In this document: in pieces, positions 22,001-31,077 of the stretch
Numbering within the stretch: the stretch's first letter is position 1
Layout: each line of letters opens with the position of its first letter
NCBI GenBank assembly: GCA_905221605.1
Contig: CAJNDS010002565.1
Location: 30,001 to 65,000 of the forward strand
Source of the DNA: Symbiodinium natans
Taxonomy: Eukaryota; Sar; Dinophyceae; Suessiales; Symbiodiniaceae
DNA: 35,000 nucleotides
Direction of reading: 5' to 3'
Notes under the pieces: model-generated
Database searches by the model: none
Told to the model about the DNA's origin: nothing
The model's input: the letters and a program-made list of their open reading frames with translations, nothing else
Program-made: the position numbers and the translations under genes

Positions 22001-25000
22001 AGGGTTTAGGGTTTGGGCCTTATATAGGGTTTAGGGTTTAGGATTTAGGGTTGTTTCGGCGTCTGGCGCTCCTTACGGCATTTCGGAATGCAAGGCTTCA
22101 AGACCTCGTTTTGTGGTGGCTTTCGCGCTGCTTCCCCTCCGCTGACATCGCTTTCTATGAGGGGAGGGTGGGGGGGGATTGGAGGGTTGGGTGGGTAGGG
22201 TGGGACGGGGCAAGAATGATTTCTTCAAGCCAGCATTTCCATACATGTACGCTGCTTCCAAGCAATGCAGAGCCATCCAATACTGGAAGCCGACCCCTAA
22301 ACCCGAAACCCTAAACCCTAAACCCTAAACCCCAAGCCCTAAACCCCAAGCCATAAGCCACGCGCCCGCGAGGCTGGTTCTTGCCCCTTAGCCGCACTTA
22401 CCTCGTCTCTAGAATGGGTGAAAGGTTCTGGAGAGCGCCTGCAGCCCTGAACCCTAAACCCTCCTCCTCAAGACTCCTGAACCCGAGGATTTAGGGTTTA
22501 GGGTGTATATAGGGTTTAGGGTGCATATAGGGTTTAGGGTGTATATAGGGTTTAGGGTTTAGGGTGTATATAGGGTTTAGGGTGTATATAGGGTTTAGGT
22601 TTAGGGCCTAAGCCCTCGACCCTCATTGCTTTCCTACGTCCCTGCATCCTGGACCTTAAAGCCCTAACCCGAAACTCCGGGACCCTATACCTTAAAAGCC
22701 TCCAAAGCCCTACGTAGATTCCTAAACCTTAATTCTAAGCCCCTAAGCCCTAAACCCCGAACCTCTAGACCCAAAGTGAAGCCCCTCCAAAGCCCTACGT
22801 AGATTCCTAAACCTTAATCCTAAACCCCTAAGCCCTAAACCCCGAACCTCTAAACCCAAAGTTAAGCCCCCTAGATCCCACAAAAACCAAAACCCCTAAA
22901 CCCAAAGTAACCCTAAGACCCTAAACCCCCAAAACCCTCAACCCTAGGCTCCCTTTGCCACAACCTCTTTCCGCTCCCGGGGTAGGGTTTAGGGTTTAGG
23001 GTTTAGGGTCTAGGGTCTAGGTCTAGGGTTCAGGGTTCGGTTTTAGGGTTCAGGGTTTTGGGGATAGGCTTATGCAGGGTTTTGGATGGTCCCCTTCTGA
23101 GATCTAGAACCCTGGTTCGTATTATTTCCGGAGATGGTCTTAGACCTAAACCCTAAACCCTACAACCCAGTAAAGGACGGAGAAGAGACAAAAGTGAGGG
23201 TCAGATGGCACATCCAATTTTAAGGTGTAAAAGGAGGGACCCCTAGAAGGGACCCTGAATCTTATTCCCCTAAATCACCCATATATATATATATGTATAT
23301 GTACACCCAAGTAGCACCCAAAAAAGTCCTAAATAACCCCTGAGGTCCCGAATAAGGGTTCCTCCTTTAGTCCCGCTGAATCATGCACTGAGTTTGAAGA
23401 AAGGACCCACTCGAAGTTTGCAAACCCATACCCTAAACCCTCTAAACCCCAAAACCCCTCCCGACTACCCCTCCACCCTAAACCCTAAACCTTAACCCTA
23501 AACCCCAAACCCTAAACCCTAAAACCCTAAACCCTAAACCTTCAACCCTGAACCCTAAACCCTAAACCCGAAACCCTAGCAAGCGCCGCACTGTATAGGT
23601 GCTGCTGCTTCGGACCCATTGGACCAATCTTTTGGTTCGCGGTTGCCTGCATGCATTTCTGCAAGCCGGAGGCGTCCCGGCGGCAGAGTTTTAGGGTTCC
23701 CAAGCCCTAAATTTATAAACCCAACACCCTAAACCCTAAACCCTTGTGGATGGCCAGTAGTTCTCCTGAAGCCTTTCAAGGGCGTGGTACCATGAGGACT
23801 TAGGCTTTAGAGTTTAGGTTTAGGCTAACTAGAACTTATCACATCAGCTGTCGTTCTGCGAACCCAGCGCATGGCCTTCGGAACTGGTACTGCTAGCTCG
23901 GGACGCACATACACTGCTTGCCAAACCCTAAACCCGAAACCTTGGGAACCTAGAGATTCCGATCTATCCCTAAATTGAAACTGCTGTGCACTACCTTAAC
24001 ACCCAAGTTACCATAACATATGGAACCCCCCCGAAACCCTAAACCGTAAACCCTAAACCCTAAACCCTCACCCTGCTATTTTCTCTTTGTATACGCGTTA
24101 ACATTACATCCATGCTGTGACGCACATATCTTAGGTTCCGCGACAGCAGACCAGTAAGCCTTGAACCTTCAAGGGGCCAAACCCGCCAACCATAAATTCG
24201 AGGTCTAGTGAGTCTAGTGTTTACGGTTCAGGGTTTAGGGTTTACAAGGTCTCAATGATGCCTCCCGGAGGGTTTAGGGTTTAGAGGCAAAAGTGCAATT
24301 GCTGTCGAAGGTTCCGACACTTCGCCCTACGGATGCCTAGATAGTTCAGGTGTGCTTAGTAGGGACCATCCTACGTATGCTAAGCCCTAAACCCTAAACC
24401 CTAAACCCTGAACCCTAATCCCTGGAAACTACCGATACACACACCTCGCCTAGGACCCAGAGTAGGCCCTGATTTCACCTTTTTAGGGCTTAGGGTTTAG
24501 GGTTTAGGGCGGTTTAGGCTTCAGGGTTTAGGGTTTAGGCTCCCTTATAAGGCTCTTTAAGTCAAGAAGGCTGGTATTCCTAAGCTTTTCCTTGGTCTAG
24601 CATGTTGGAACCCCCCACCTAGACTTTGCTGTGCATCTTCCGATCTCGGTGCCTTGGGCTCGGAAACCCTAAACCCTAGACCCTAAACCCTAAATCCTAA
24701 ACCCTAAACCCTAAGCCTTCCCTAGATCGGCTGAGGAGCAGCGAAAGATGCTTCCGCAGGCGTGCGCTTCGGGTTCAAACCTGACAGCTGTTTAGGCCCT
24801 GTCATGCTGAGAGTAAAGTGGGTTAAGGGTTTTGTTTTTTTTTTAGGGTTTAGGGTTTAGGGTTTAGGGCAAGTTTGGGGTTTTGGACATTTGAGGTTTC
24901 TAGCAAGACACACGGCGCCCAAGTCGTCGTCCACTACGCCGGAAGAGCATCCGCTGATGAATACAAGTATCCGCAACTCGTTGCAGGTACTCTCATGCCA

Positions 25001-26999
25001 GAAGTTGGAAGCGTACTATTACAAGGGCCTGAACGTTTTTTTTTTTTGGAAGGGTTTTCTAGTAAGAGGGATCATGAGACAATACTATTTCGCAACGATT
25101 CCGACCCCTCGATTACCCACGCATAAAGGTTGTTCTTGAATTCTTGCTCAACCGCCCGAATCTTCCTCCACATAGCGCTCTGTCTTCGAGCATCCTTGAA
25201 CCCTGAACCTCCCAAAGCCCCCCACCCAAAGCCAACCTCTGGTTGAACCCTGGGCGCTAAACCCTAAGCCCTAAACCCTAAACCCTAAGTCCCCAAAATC
25301 CTAAACCCTGCAAAAAAAATCCCAAGCCCTAAACCCTAAGCCCCAAACCCCAAACCCCAAACCCATAGCCATAAGCCCGTAAGCACCATGGACCCACACG
25401 GGCAGAGGAGCGACAAGTTGCCTGTACGTCGCTCTGGACCGCCATCATTGCCCTTGTCCTGGAGGCGACTGGGGTTTAGGGTTTAGGGCGGTTGGGCGTT
25501 CAGGGCTTTCTAGGTCGCACAGGGCCTTATTCAGGGCTCTATAGGGCTTTTTGGGGCTGAGGGCTTAGGCTTTCGGATTTAGGGTTTAGGGTTTAAAACT
25601 AAACTGTTAGGGCTTCACAGGGCTGTATCGGGCTATACAGTAGCTCTTCATAGAGCTTTAAAGGGCTTTCTAGGGCTTTCTAGGACTTTATAGGCTTCAT
25701 AGGGCTTTGTAGGGCTTCAGGCGTTCGGCTCTAGGATGCTGTACTGAAGAAACTACCCAGGTGCACCCTGAACCCGATAAAACCCCAAACCCCAAAACCC
25801 TAAACCCAAAAAACCGTAAGCCCTGAGCCCTAACCCGACAGGGCTTATGCGGGTTAGCGTTGTTGGGGTTGTTCGGGTTGTTAGGGTTTAGGGTTGTTAG
25901 GTTTTAAGGCTCGCCAAGGTGGTTCTGATCATCGTCCTTGTGGCCTTTGTGTTCACCGCGGCGAGTACTACGGACTGTTCTGTTTGGCGTTTAGGATCCA
26001 GGGTTCAGGGTTTCAGGGTTTGGGGTTCAGGTTTATGTTTTAGGGTTTAGCGGAGTGGGTTCACTAGCAGGGGGGCTATCGGGGCAAATTTCGTCTGCGC
26101 ACGCCAGGGCACTTCCTTACTCAGAAAACGTTCAACGAGGTTCTGCGCTGTTTTTTACAGTTTCATAGGCCATCCTAGTCCTTCACATGAATGTTCGTGT
26201 TTTGTTGTTTCTTGCATTCTTCAAGTACCAAAAAAGCAGTAGTCCTACCTTATTACAAACAGTTCTTTATTGGGATGATCATGGGGGTACTATATAATCC
26301 CTATTCAGGACTGTTACTGGGTCTTGGAGTACTATACTTTAATACTTTTTTTGGTGCTGGGTTCCTATTATAGCTACTTATCCTAAAAAGTAACCCTAAA
26401 CCCTAAACCCTAAACCCTAAATCCTAAAAAGTATATTATACTTTTTTCCAGGGTCTACTCCAAAGCTAAGGTTAGTCTAAGGGGGGAACATCAAACATCC
26501 CAAAAGAACCCAGCAGCCCCTCCGAGTTGCTTCGAAATCCTAAGCCCTAAGCCCTAAGCCCTAAACCCTAAACCCTAAACCCTAAACCTTAAACCCTAAA
26601 CCCTAAACCCTAAACCCTAAGCCCTAAGCCCTAAGCCCTAAGCCCTAAGCCCTAAGCCCTAGCGCATTCTTGGCTGGAGGGCTGATTGCCCTCAACCCTA
26701 AACCTGGGATGTGTCCCCCTTATACTAACAGTCCTTAGTCGGATTATAATAGGGGTGTTGAGGGTTTAGGGTTTAGGGTCTAGGGTTTAGGGTTTAGGGT
26801 TTAGGGTACTATAATCCCTATTAAGGACTGCTAGTATAAGGGGGAACATCCCAACCCTAAACCCTGAGGGTTCCTACAAGACCAACTGCTGCGCAGTTGA
26901 GGTTTCGGGTGGAGGGTTTAGGGCTTAGGGGTGCACAGCTCGTCTGGTCAGAACGGCTACTACTACAGCTACAGCTCATACTCCTCGTCGTTCCGTTGA
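19086..26999 (+). CDS. Gene A: unrecognised Gln/Pro/Tyr/Gly-rich membrane protein, 12 exons
   Basis: Exons: 19086-19130, 20117-20143, 20582-20616 (least certain), 21029-21141, 21865-21897, 22373-22417, 22948-22981, 23599-23671, 24736-24759, 25408-25464, 25919-25986, 26939-26999; 615 nt, about 204 residues, all phases compatible, stop TGA. The N-terminus is METNQPPVVQAQVVQ then ATVVGQPVD, followed by a disordered stretch of QYG repeats (about 37-73). Next come GAQSGWMMYGLGWFL (74-88), a Cys-rich hydrophobic segment CCCFGPIGPIFWFAVACMHF (112-131), charged CKPEEQRKMLPQERQVA, a long hydrophobic region (about 150-179, SLWTAIIALVLEVVLIIVLV) and a tail rich in Tyr and Ser (GYYYSYSSYSSSFR). The layout suggests a small two- or three-pass membrane protein with a sticky cytosolic N-terminus; function unknown. 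Donors are seven GC, one GA (21898) and three GT; all acceptors are AG before G except the last (AG before C). Gene B repeats exons 1-5 with identical phases, which supports the model. The exons at 22373 and 22948 rest on phase and sequence continuity only. Confidence 0.75.
19182..19232 (+). repeat. TA microsatellite
   Basis: Nearly pure TA repeats in gene A intron 1, 50 bp after exon 1. Confidence 0.9.
20709..20731 (+). repeat. GA microsatellite
   Basis: About eleven AG units in gene A intron 3. Confidence 0.85.
21485..21612 (+). repeat. TTA microsatellite
   Basis: TTA/ATT trinucleotides with interruptions over about 110 bp, followed by T and G runs like those of the G-run elements. Gene A intron 4. 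Confidence 0.85.
21917..22037 (+). repeat. TTTAGGG tract with a CTTAGGG block
   Basis: Six consecutive CTTAGGG units sit inside normal TTTAGGG units (gene A intron 5). The same variant is found at 26537-26660 as CCCTAAG. Confidence 0.85.
22502..22600 (+). repeat. 18-bp minisatellite built on the telomeric unit
   Basis: Five copies of GGGTTTAGGGTGTATATA, one with an extra TTTAGGG. Gene A intron 6. Confidence 0.85.
22701..22870 (+). repeat. 85-bp tandem duplication
   Basis: 22701-22785 and 22786-22870 differ at about four positions; the unit contains TCCAAAGCCCTACGTAGATT and CCCTAAA-like blocks. Gene A intron 6. Confidence 0.85.
23229..23368. mobile_element. 140-bp inverted-repeat element (AAAGGAGGGACCC ends)
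   Basis: AAAGGAGGGACCC at 23229 and GGGTTCCTCCTTT at 23356 are inverted with one mismatch. Both arms continue with CCTGAATCTTATT / AATAAGG-type similarity. A short TA microsatellite sits in the loop. Lies in gene A intron 7. Confidence 0.55.
26324..26465. repeat. Dispersed repeat with an embedded telomeric array (copy 2)
   Basis: Same left and right ends as 613-810, with only four CCCTAAA-type units in the middle. It lies in gene A intron 11. Sequence just upstream (26288-26317) resembles one arm of the palindrome at 26706-26852. Confidence 0.7.
26537..26660 (-). repeat. CCCTAAA array flanked by CCCTAAG blocks
   Basis: Three CCCTAAG units, about seven CCCTAAA-type units, then seven CCCTAAG units. 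Gene A intron 11. Confidence 0.85.
26706..26852. mobile_element. 147-bp palindromic element with a telomeric-repeat loop
   Basis: Arms of about 46 bp (26706-26751 and 26807-26852) are imperfect reverse complements; shared cores include CCCCCTTATACTA, CAGTCCTTA and GATTATA. The 55-bp loop consists of TTTAGGG units. It has the structure of a foldback or MITE-like element, lies in gene A intron 11 and has no coding capacity. Confidence 0.75.
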
Positions 27000-27644
27000 G
27001 AACCGCGGCCGCAAGTCCAGGCAGCATGCATGCTCCAGGGCTGACTTTGTGCTGCAGCTTGCCCCCCCGCCCCCCGCCCCTCTCCCCCGCCCGCTCCCCC
27101 TCCCCCCCACTCCTTCCCCCCCAAAAAAAAGCACCCCCCCCCCCCCAACAAAAGACACAAGAGACTGTGCGAGATCCTGAACTAATAATCGCCCACTGAA
27201 GCTCTTGCTGGAGCCCAAAAGCCCCAAAACCCTACAAATCCTGCAAGCCCTAAAGCCCCAAAGCCCCACAAGCCCTTTCAAGCCCTATAAGCCCGAAAGC
27301 CCTAGAAATCCTGAGCCCCGAGCCCTAAACCCTTCAGCCCGAAACGCTGCATAAGCCCAAGAAAGCCTTGCTGTGGCGTTTGAGAGACTCTACTATAGGA
27401 CCTTGTTTTAGGGTTGAGGGCTTAGGGTTTAGGAAACCAAAAAGGGCGCCCTGTCAATTCCTAGGTTACTTGGGTATTATAGTTGCCCTAAACCCTATAA
27501 TTGCCCTCAACCCTAAACCCTAAACGCAGTTGCCCAAAACCCTATAATTACCCTCAACCCTGAACCCTATAAGATATCTTTCAGCTGGCAAAAGTTCGAT
27601 CTGACACGTTCTGAAGTCGCGAGAACCTTTAGGGTTTAGGGTTT

Positions 27645-27751
27645 CTAAGCAGCTGAGAGAGTACACTTTGCACTTTATACTACAGTCCCCTATAGAACTG
27701 AAAGTGTACATCTTTTTTTAATGGGGGGGGGGCTTACGAACTTAGCAACTA
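27645..27751. mobile_element. G-run MITE-like element, copy 6
   Basis: Contains AGCTGAGAGAGTACACTTTG, CCCCTATAGAACTGAAAGTG, T-run, nine G and CTTACGAACTTAGCAACTA. More diverged at both ends than copies 2 and 5. Confidence 0.65.
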
Positions 27752-27957
27752 ATTAGGGTTTAGGGTTTTGGGTTTTGGGTTTTCAGAGGCTTTTCTGTAG
27801 CCCTCTGAACACTTGGGTTTAGGGTTTGGGGTTTGGGGTTAAGGGCTTAGGGCTTAATTAGGGTTTTGGGTTCAATTCAGGGTGTGGAGCTGGCGAGCTA
27901 GATAAGAACGCGTCTAACCCCCGAGCTGGCCCCCAGACCTCATAAGACCCTGAGCCC

Positions 27958-28077
27958 TACTTGGAGGTTCCATGATAACTGTGCTGTTTGCCGTATTAGG
28001 GCACTTAAGTGGCTCATATGTGGGTTATCATAAGTACAGCTAGAATTTGGCTAGTAAGTACCATGAACCTCCAAGTA
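27958..28077. mobile_element. Palindromic element with TACTTGGAGGTT ends, copy 2
   Basis: Ends TACTTGGAGGTTC and GAACCTCCAAGTA are perfect inverted repeats. Most of the 120 bp folds back on itself around GGGCACTTAAGTGGCTC. Confidence 0.75.
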
Positions 28078-28432
28078 AACCCTAGCTCCTGAACCACTGA
28101 ATCCCTGAACCCTTAAACTTCTGCCTAAAAACCCCGAAGCCTACTTTTCTGTAGGTTCTTGGTATAAAAACCCTTCAACAGAGGTAGGGTTTAGGGTTTA
28201 GGAATTAGGTTTAGGGTCTAGGGTCTAGGGTTTAGGGTTTAGCGTTTAGGGTTTATGTTGGGCTCCGAAGGTACATCTCAAACCTCAATCCCACACTGTG
28301 AGACTACGCCGGGCTAGCGCTGACAGGCACATGGCCAGGGAGGTCAAGCTAATGTGATCCGAGGGCCCTGCTGCTTTTTGTCAGTTTGGGGTTGTCTGCC
28401 TAGACGGGTTAAGTATGCTACTAGCAGAGTAG

Positions 28433-28525
28433 GCCCTTATTCCCTTTCTTGGGGGGTTTAGGTTCCCTTATTCGCTCCTTTAAACCAAAAAGGGTACCCT
28501 TCTTCTTTCAGGGTTGCTCTTGGGT
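28433..28525. repeat. CCTTTTTTGG-GGTTTAGG element, copy 3
   Basis: Contains AGGCCCTTATTCCCTTTCTT, GGTTTAGGTTCCCTTATT, CAAAAAGGGTACCCTTCTT and TTGCTCTTGGGT. A fourth, shorter copy starts near 29230. Confidence 0.5.
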
Positions 28526-28712
28526 ATAGACAGCCACCCTACATCTCCGCGTTTATGATACTGCAAAGGTGCGTATGACAACACGCGTCCGCAAGACTGG
28601 TGGAGGCATCACACGCCAAGCACAATCACGTTGCTTGAGCGCAGCCCCCTGCTCAGATGGAGCTATGTCCTTAAACCTCCCAAGAGTCCACTAGGTGACT
28701 ACTAGTTTGTGA

Positions 28713-28764
28713 GGTGGGTTATGGGGATTCTAAGAGGGTTTCTAGGGGATACGAAGTAGACTTA
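28713..28764 (+). repeat. 52-bp repeat, inverse copy at 34428-34480
   Basis: GGGGATTCTAAGAGGGTTTC followed by TAGGGGATACGAAGTAGACTT here; the reverse complement of 34428-34480 reads almost the same. Surrounding sequence does not obviously match. Confidence 0.6.
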
Positions 28765-29523
28765 CTACGTCAACAGAGCCTCCAAGTCAAGTCGGGCCTG
28801 AAGAGCCCGTTGTTAAAGGACTTGGAGCTTAAGAACCACCCTAAACCCTACATCCTAAAACCCAGGTTTTGCAAGCAGCTGGAAGTATCAAGGGTAGGGT
28901 TTCGGGTGCGCCATAGACCCCAACAGTCTGTGCCGGTGAAGCCCGCCCCCTCGGAACCCTCAACCCTAGAGTTCATAAAGGCTTTAGGGTTTAGGGTTTG
29001 GGGTTTAGGGTTTAGGGTTTAGGGTTTAGGGTTTAGGGTTCATACAGGCTTTTGGGTTTTCGGTTCAGGTTTGGTGTTTAGGATTACAGGGCTATAGGGC
29101 TATAGGGCTATACGGTAAGCTGGTGTAAGGTGTGAACTTCAGGGTTTCTAGGGTTATAGGGCTTAGGGCTTAGCAAAAAAACAGGGTAGTAAAAAGAACA
29201 AGCAGGGTAGTAAGACTAGGACCGGGAGTAGGCCCTTTTTCCTTTTGTTACGGTTGGGGTTCCCTTAAAGCCCCCTTAAAACCCAAAAAGGGTATCCTTG
29301 TTATTGCCCTAAACCCTAAACCCTAAACCCAAAAACCCTAGAACCCTAAACCCCCGGGTCTAGAAGAAGAAAAGCAGGGTGAGCAGCGTGCAAGCTCCCC
29401 TACACCCTGTTGACTGCACGGGGGTCATCTGCTCAGCAGTGCGACTCCCTGCTCCGAAAGCGAGGCAGGGAACTGAGAAAGCAAAAAAAAACAAGGGGGT
29501 GGGGGGGGGTTGGTGGGTTTCCC

Positions 29524-29577
29524 CTAAACCCTAAACCCTAAACCCTAAACCCTAAACCCTAAACCCTAAACCCTAAA
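29524..29577 (-). repeat. CCCTAAA telomere-type array
   Basis: Eight perfect units in the spacer between genes A and B. Confidence 0.9.
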
Positions 29578-29808
29578 CTTTCGGGGTTTAAGGTTTAGGG
29601 CTTAGGCTTCCTAAACCCCCCAGGGTCCACCAGGGAATTAGCTGAAGGTCTTGGGACTGGGGCGGCAGTGGGAATGTTGGGCTTAGGCTAAGGGATTCGA
29701 GCGCGGGTTCGACTTTTACGAAGCTGGCCGCCTTAGCCTCAACCCTAAACCCTAAACCCTAAACCCCAAACCCCAAACCCTAAACCCCAAACCCTAACCC
29801 CTGCGCAG

Positions 29809-29900
29809 CTGTTTCGGCCATGAAGTGTTGACTTTTGACCTCTTGTGGCTTTTGGCCTCGGCCCAGAGCGCAGCTGGGTTCCGAAGGAGGTTTTGGCAGG
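29809..29900 (+). CDS. Candidate exon between genes A and B
   Basis: A 92-nt block lies between TGCGCAG and GGCAGG followed by GCTTGG, with open frame CFGHEVLTFDLLWLLASAQS and on to FRRRFWQ. It is the only sizeable unique block between telomere-variant arrays in the 4 kb between genes A and B. No partner exon or family was recognised. Confidence 0.2.
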
Positions 29901-29905
29901 GCTTG

Positions 29906-30200
29906 GGGTTCAGGGCTTAGGGGCTTAGGGTTTAGGGTTGAGGGTTTAGGGTTTAGGGTTTGGGGTTTGGGGTTTAGGGGTTAGGGCTTTAGGGTTTGGG
30001 GTTTAGGGTTTAGGGCTTGGGGTTTACGGTTTGGGGTTTGGGGTTTAGGGTTTAGGGTTTGGGGTTTAGGGTTCAGGGTTTGGGGTCTTGGGATTTGGGG
30101 TTTAGGGATTTGGGGTTTAGGGTTTGGGATTTGGGGTTCAGGGTTTAGGGTTTTAGGATTTGTGGTTCAGGGTTGGGATTTAGGGTTTAGGGTTTTGGGT
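29906..30200 (+). repeat. Mixed TTTAGGG / TTTGGGG tract
   Basis: About 40 units in which TTTAGGG and TTTGGGG alternate irregularly with occasional TTCAGGG. Confidence 0.85.
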
Positions 30201-30508
30201 CCTAACTTAGGATCGCCCACTATCAAATCTGCATGCAGCTAAAGTGTATGAAAAGCAGCAGGCGTAAGAAATCTGAAGGGTCATTCACATCCGTACCCCG
30301 CCGAAGAACGTCGACCTTTCAACTTTGTCTTGGCTTTGCGGCTTTGTGGGTCCTAAACTTAACCCTAAACCCTAAACCCTAAACCCTAAACCCTAAACCC
30401 CAAATGGTTCACTGGGGTCGGGTGGCAGTCTCCGGTGGCATCAATGGCATCAAAGCCCCCGAAGTCCTCGAGCCCAGGTTTCTTTCTTCTCCCTTCTTGC
30501 AGCAATGA

Positions 30509-30732
30509 TGTTTAGGGTTTAGGGTTTGGGGTTTGGGGTTTGGGGTTTGGGGTTTGGGGTTTGGGGTTTAGGGTTTAGGGTTTGGGGTTTGGGGTTTAGG
30601 GCTTGGGGTTTGGGGTTTAGGGTTTGGGGTTTAGGGCTTGGGGGTTAGGGTTTGGGGTTTGGGGTTTGGGGTTTGGGGTTTAGGGTTTGGGGTTTGGGGT
30701 TTAGGGTTTGGGGTTTGGGGTTTGGGGTTTAG
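30509..30732 (+). repeat. TTTGGGG-dominated tract
   Basis: About 31 heptamers, most of them TTTGGGG, the others TTTAGGG or CTTGGGG. Confidence 0.87.
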
Positions 30733-31077
30733 GGCTCCCATTCAGAGGGAACATTCTAAATCAGAGATGGAGCCCCCTTAAGCCCTACAACCCAAACCCC
30801 TGCCTGAAGAATCCCGAACCTGCTGAGATCGCCAAAGAATCCCGGAAGCAGCTTTCCCCTCCCTAACCTAACCCATCCTAACCCTAAGGCTCCAAGAACT
30901 CTTTTTAAAGGGTTTTTGGGCCCGGAGACCTTATTAAAAAAAGGTTTTGGGGCTATTTTGAGCCTAAGGGTACAAGGGAAGTAGGCACTCGGTCCTCAAG
31001 GGAAAGCCGGAAACGGAGCTTCAAACCCTGAACCCTAAACCCTAAACCCTAAACCCTAGACCCAGGTACTGGCAACA

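Larger units (their letters stand above)
27000..31077. other. Spacer between paralogues A and B
   Basis: About 4 kb downstream of the gene A stop. It contains a C/G-homopolymer region (27061-27146), one 105-bp G-run element (27645-27751), one TACTTGGAGG palindromic element (27958-28077), two copies of a CCTTTTT-GGTTTAGG element (about 28433-28525, 29230-29305) and large TTTAGGG/TTTGGGG blocks (29906-30200, 30509-30732). A strong pyrimidine-rich acceptor-like site ends at 30502 (TTTCTTCTCCCTTCTTGCAG). Apart from the candidate at 29809 no coding sequence is supported. Confidence 0.5.
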
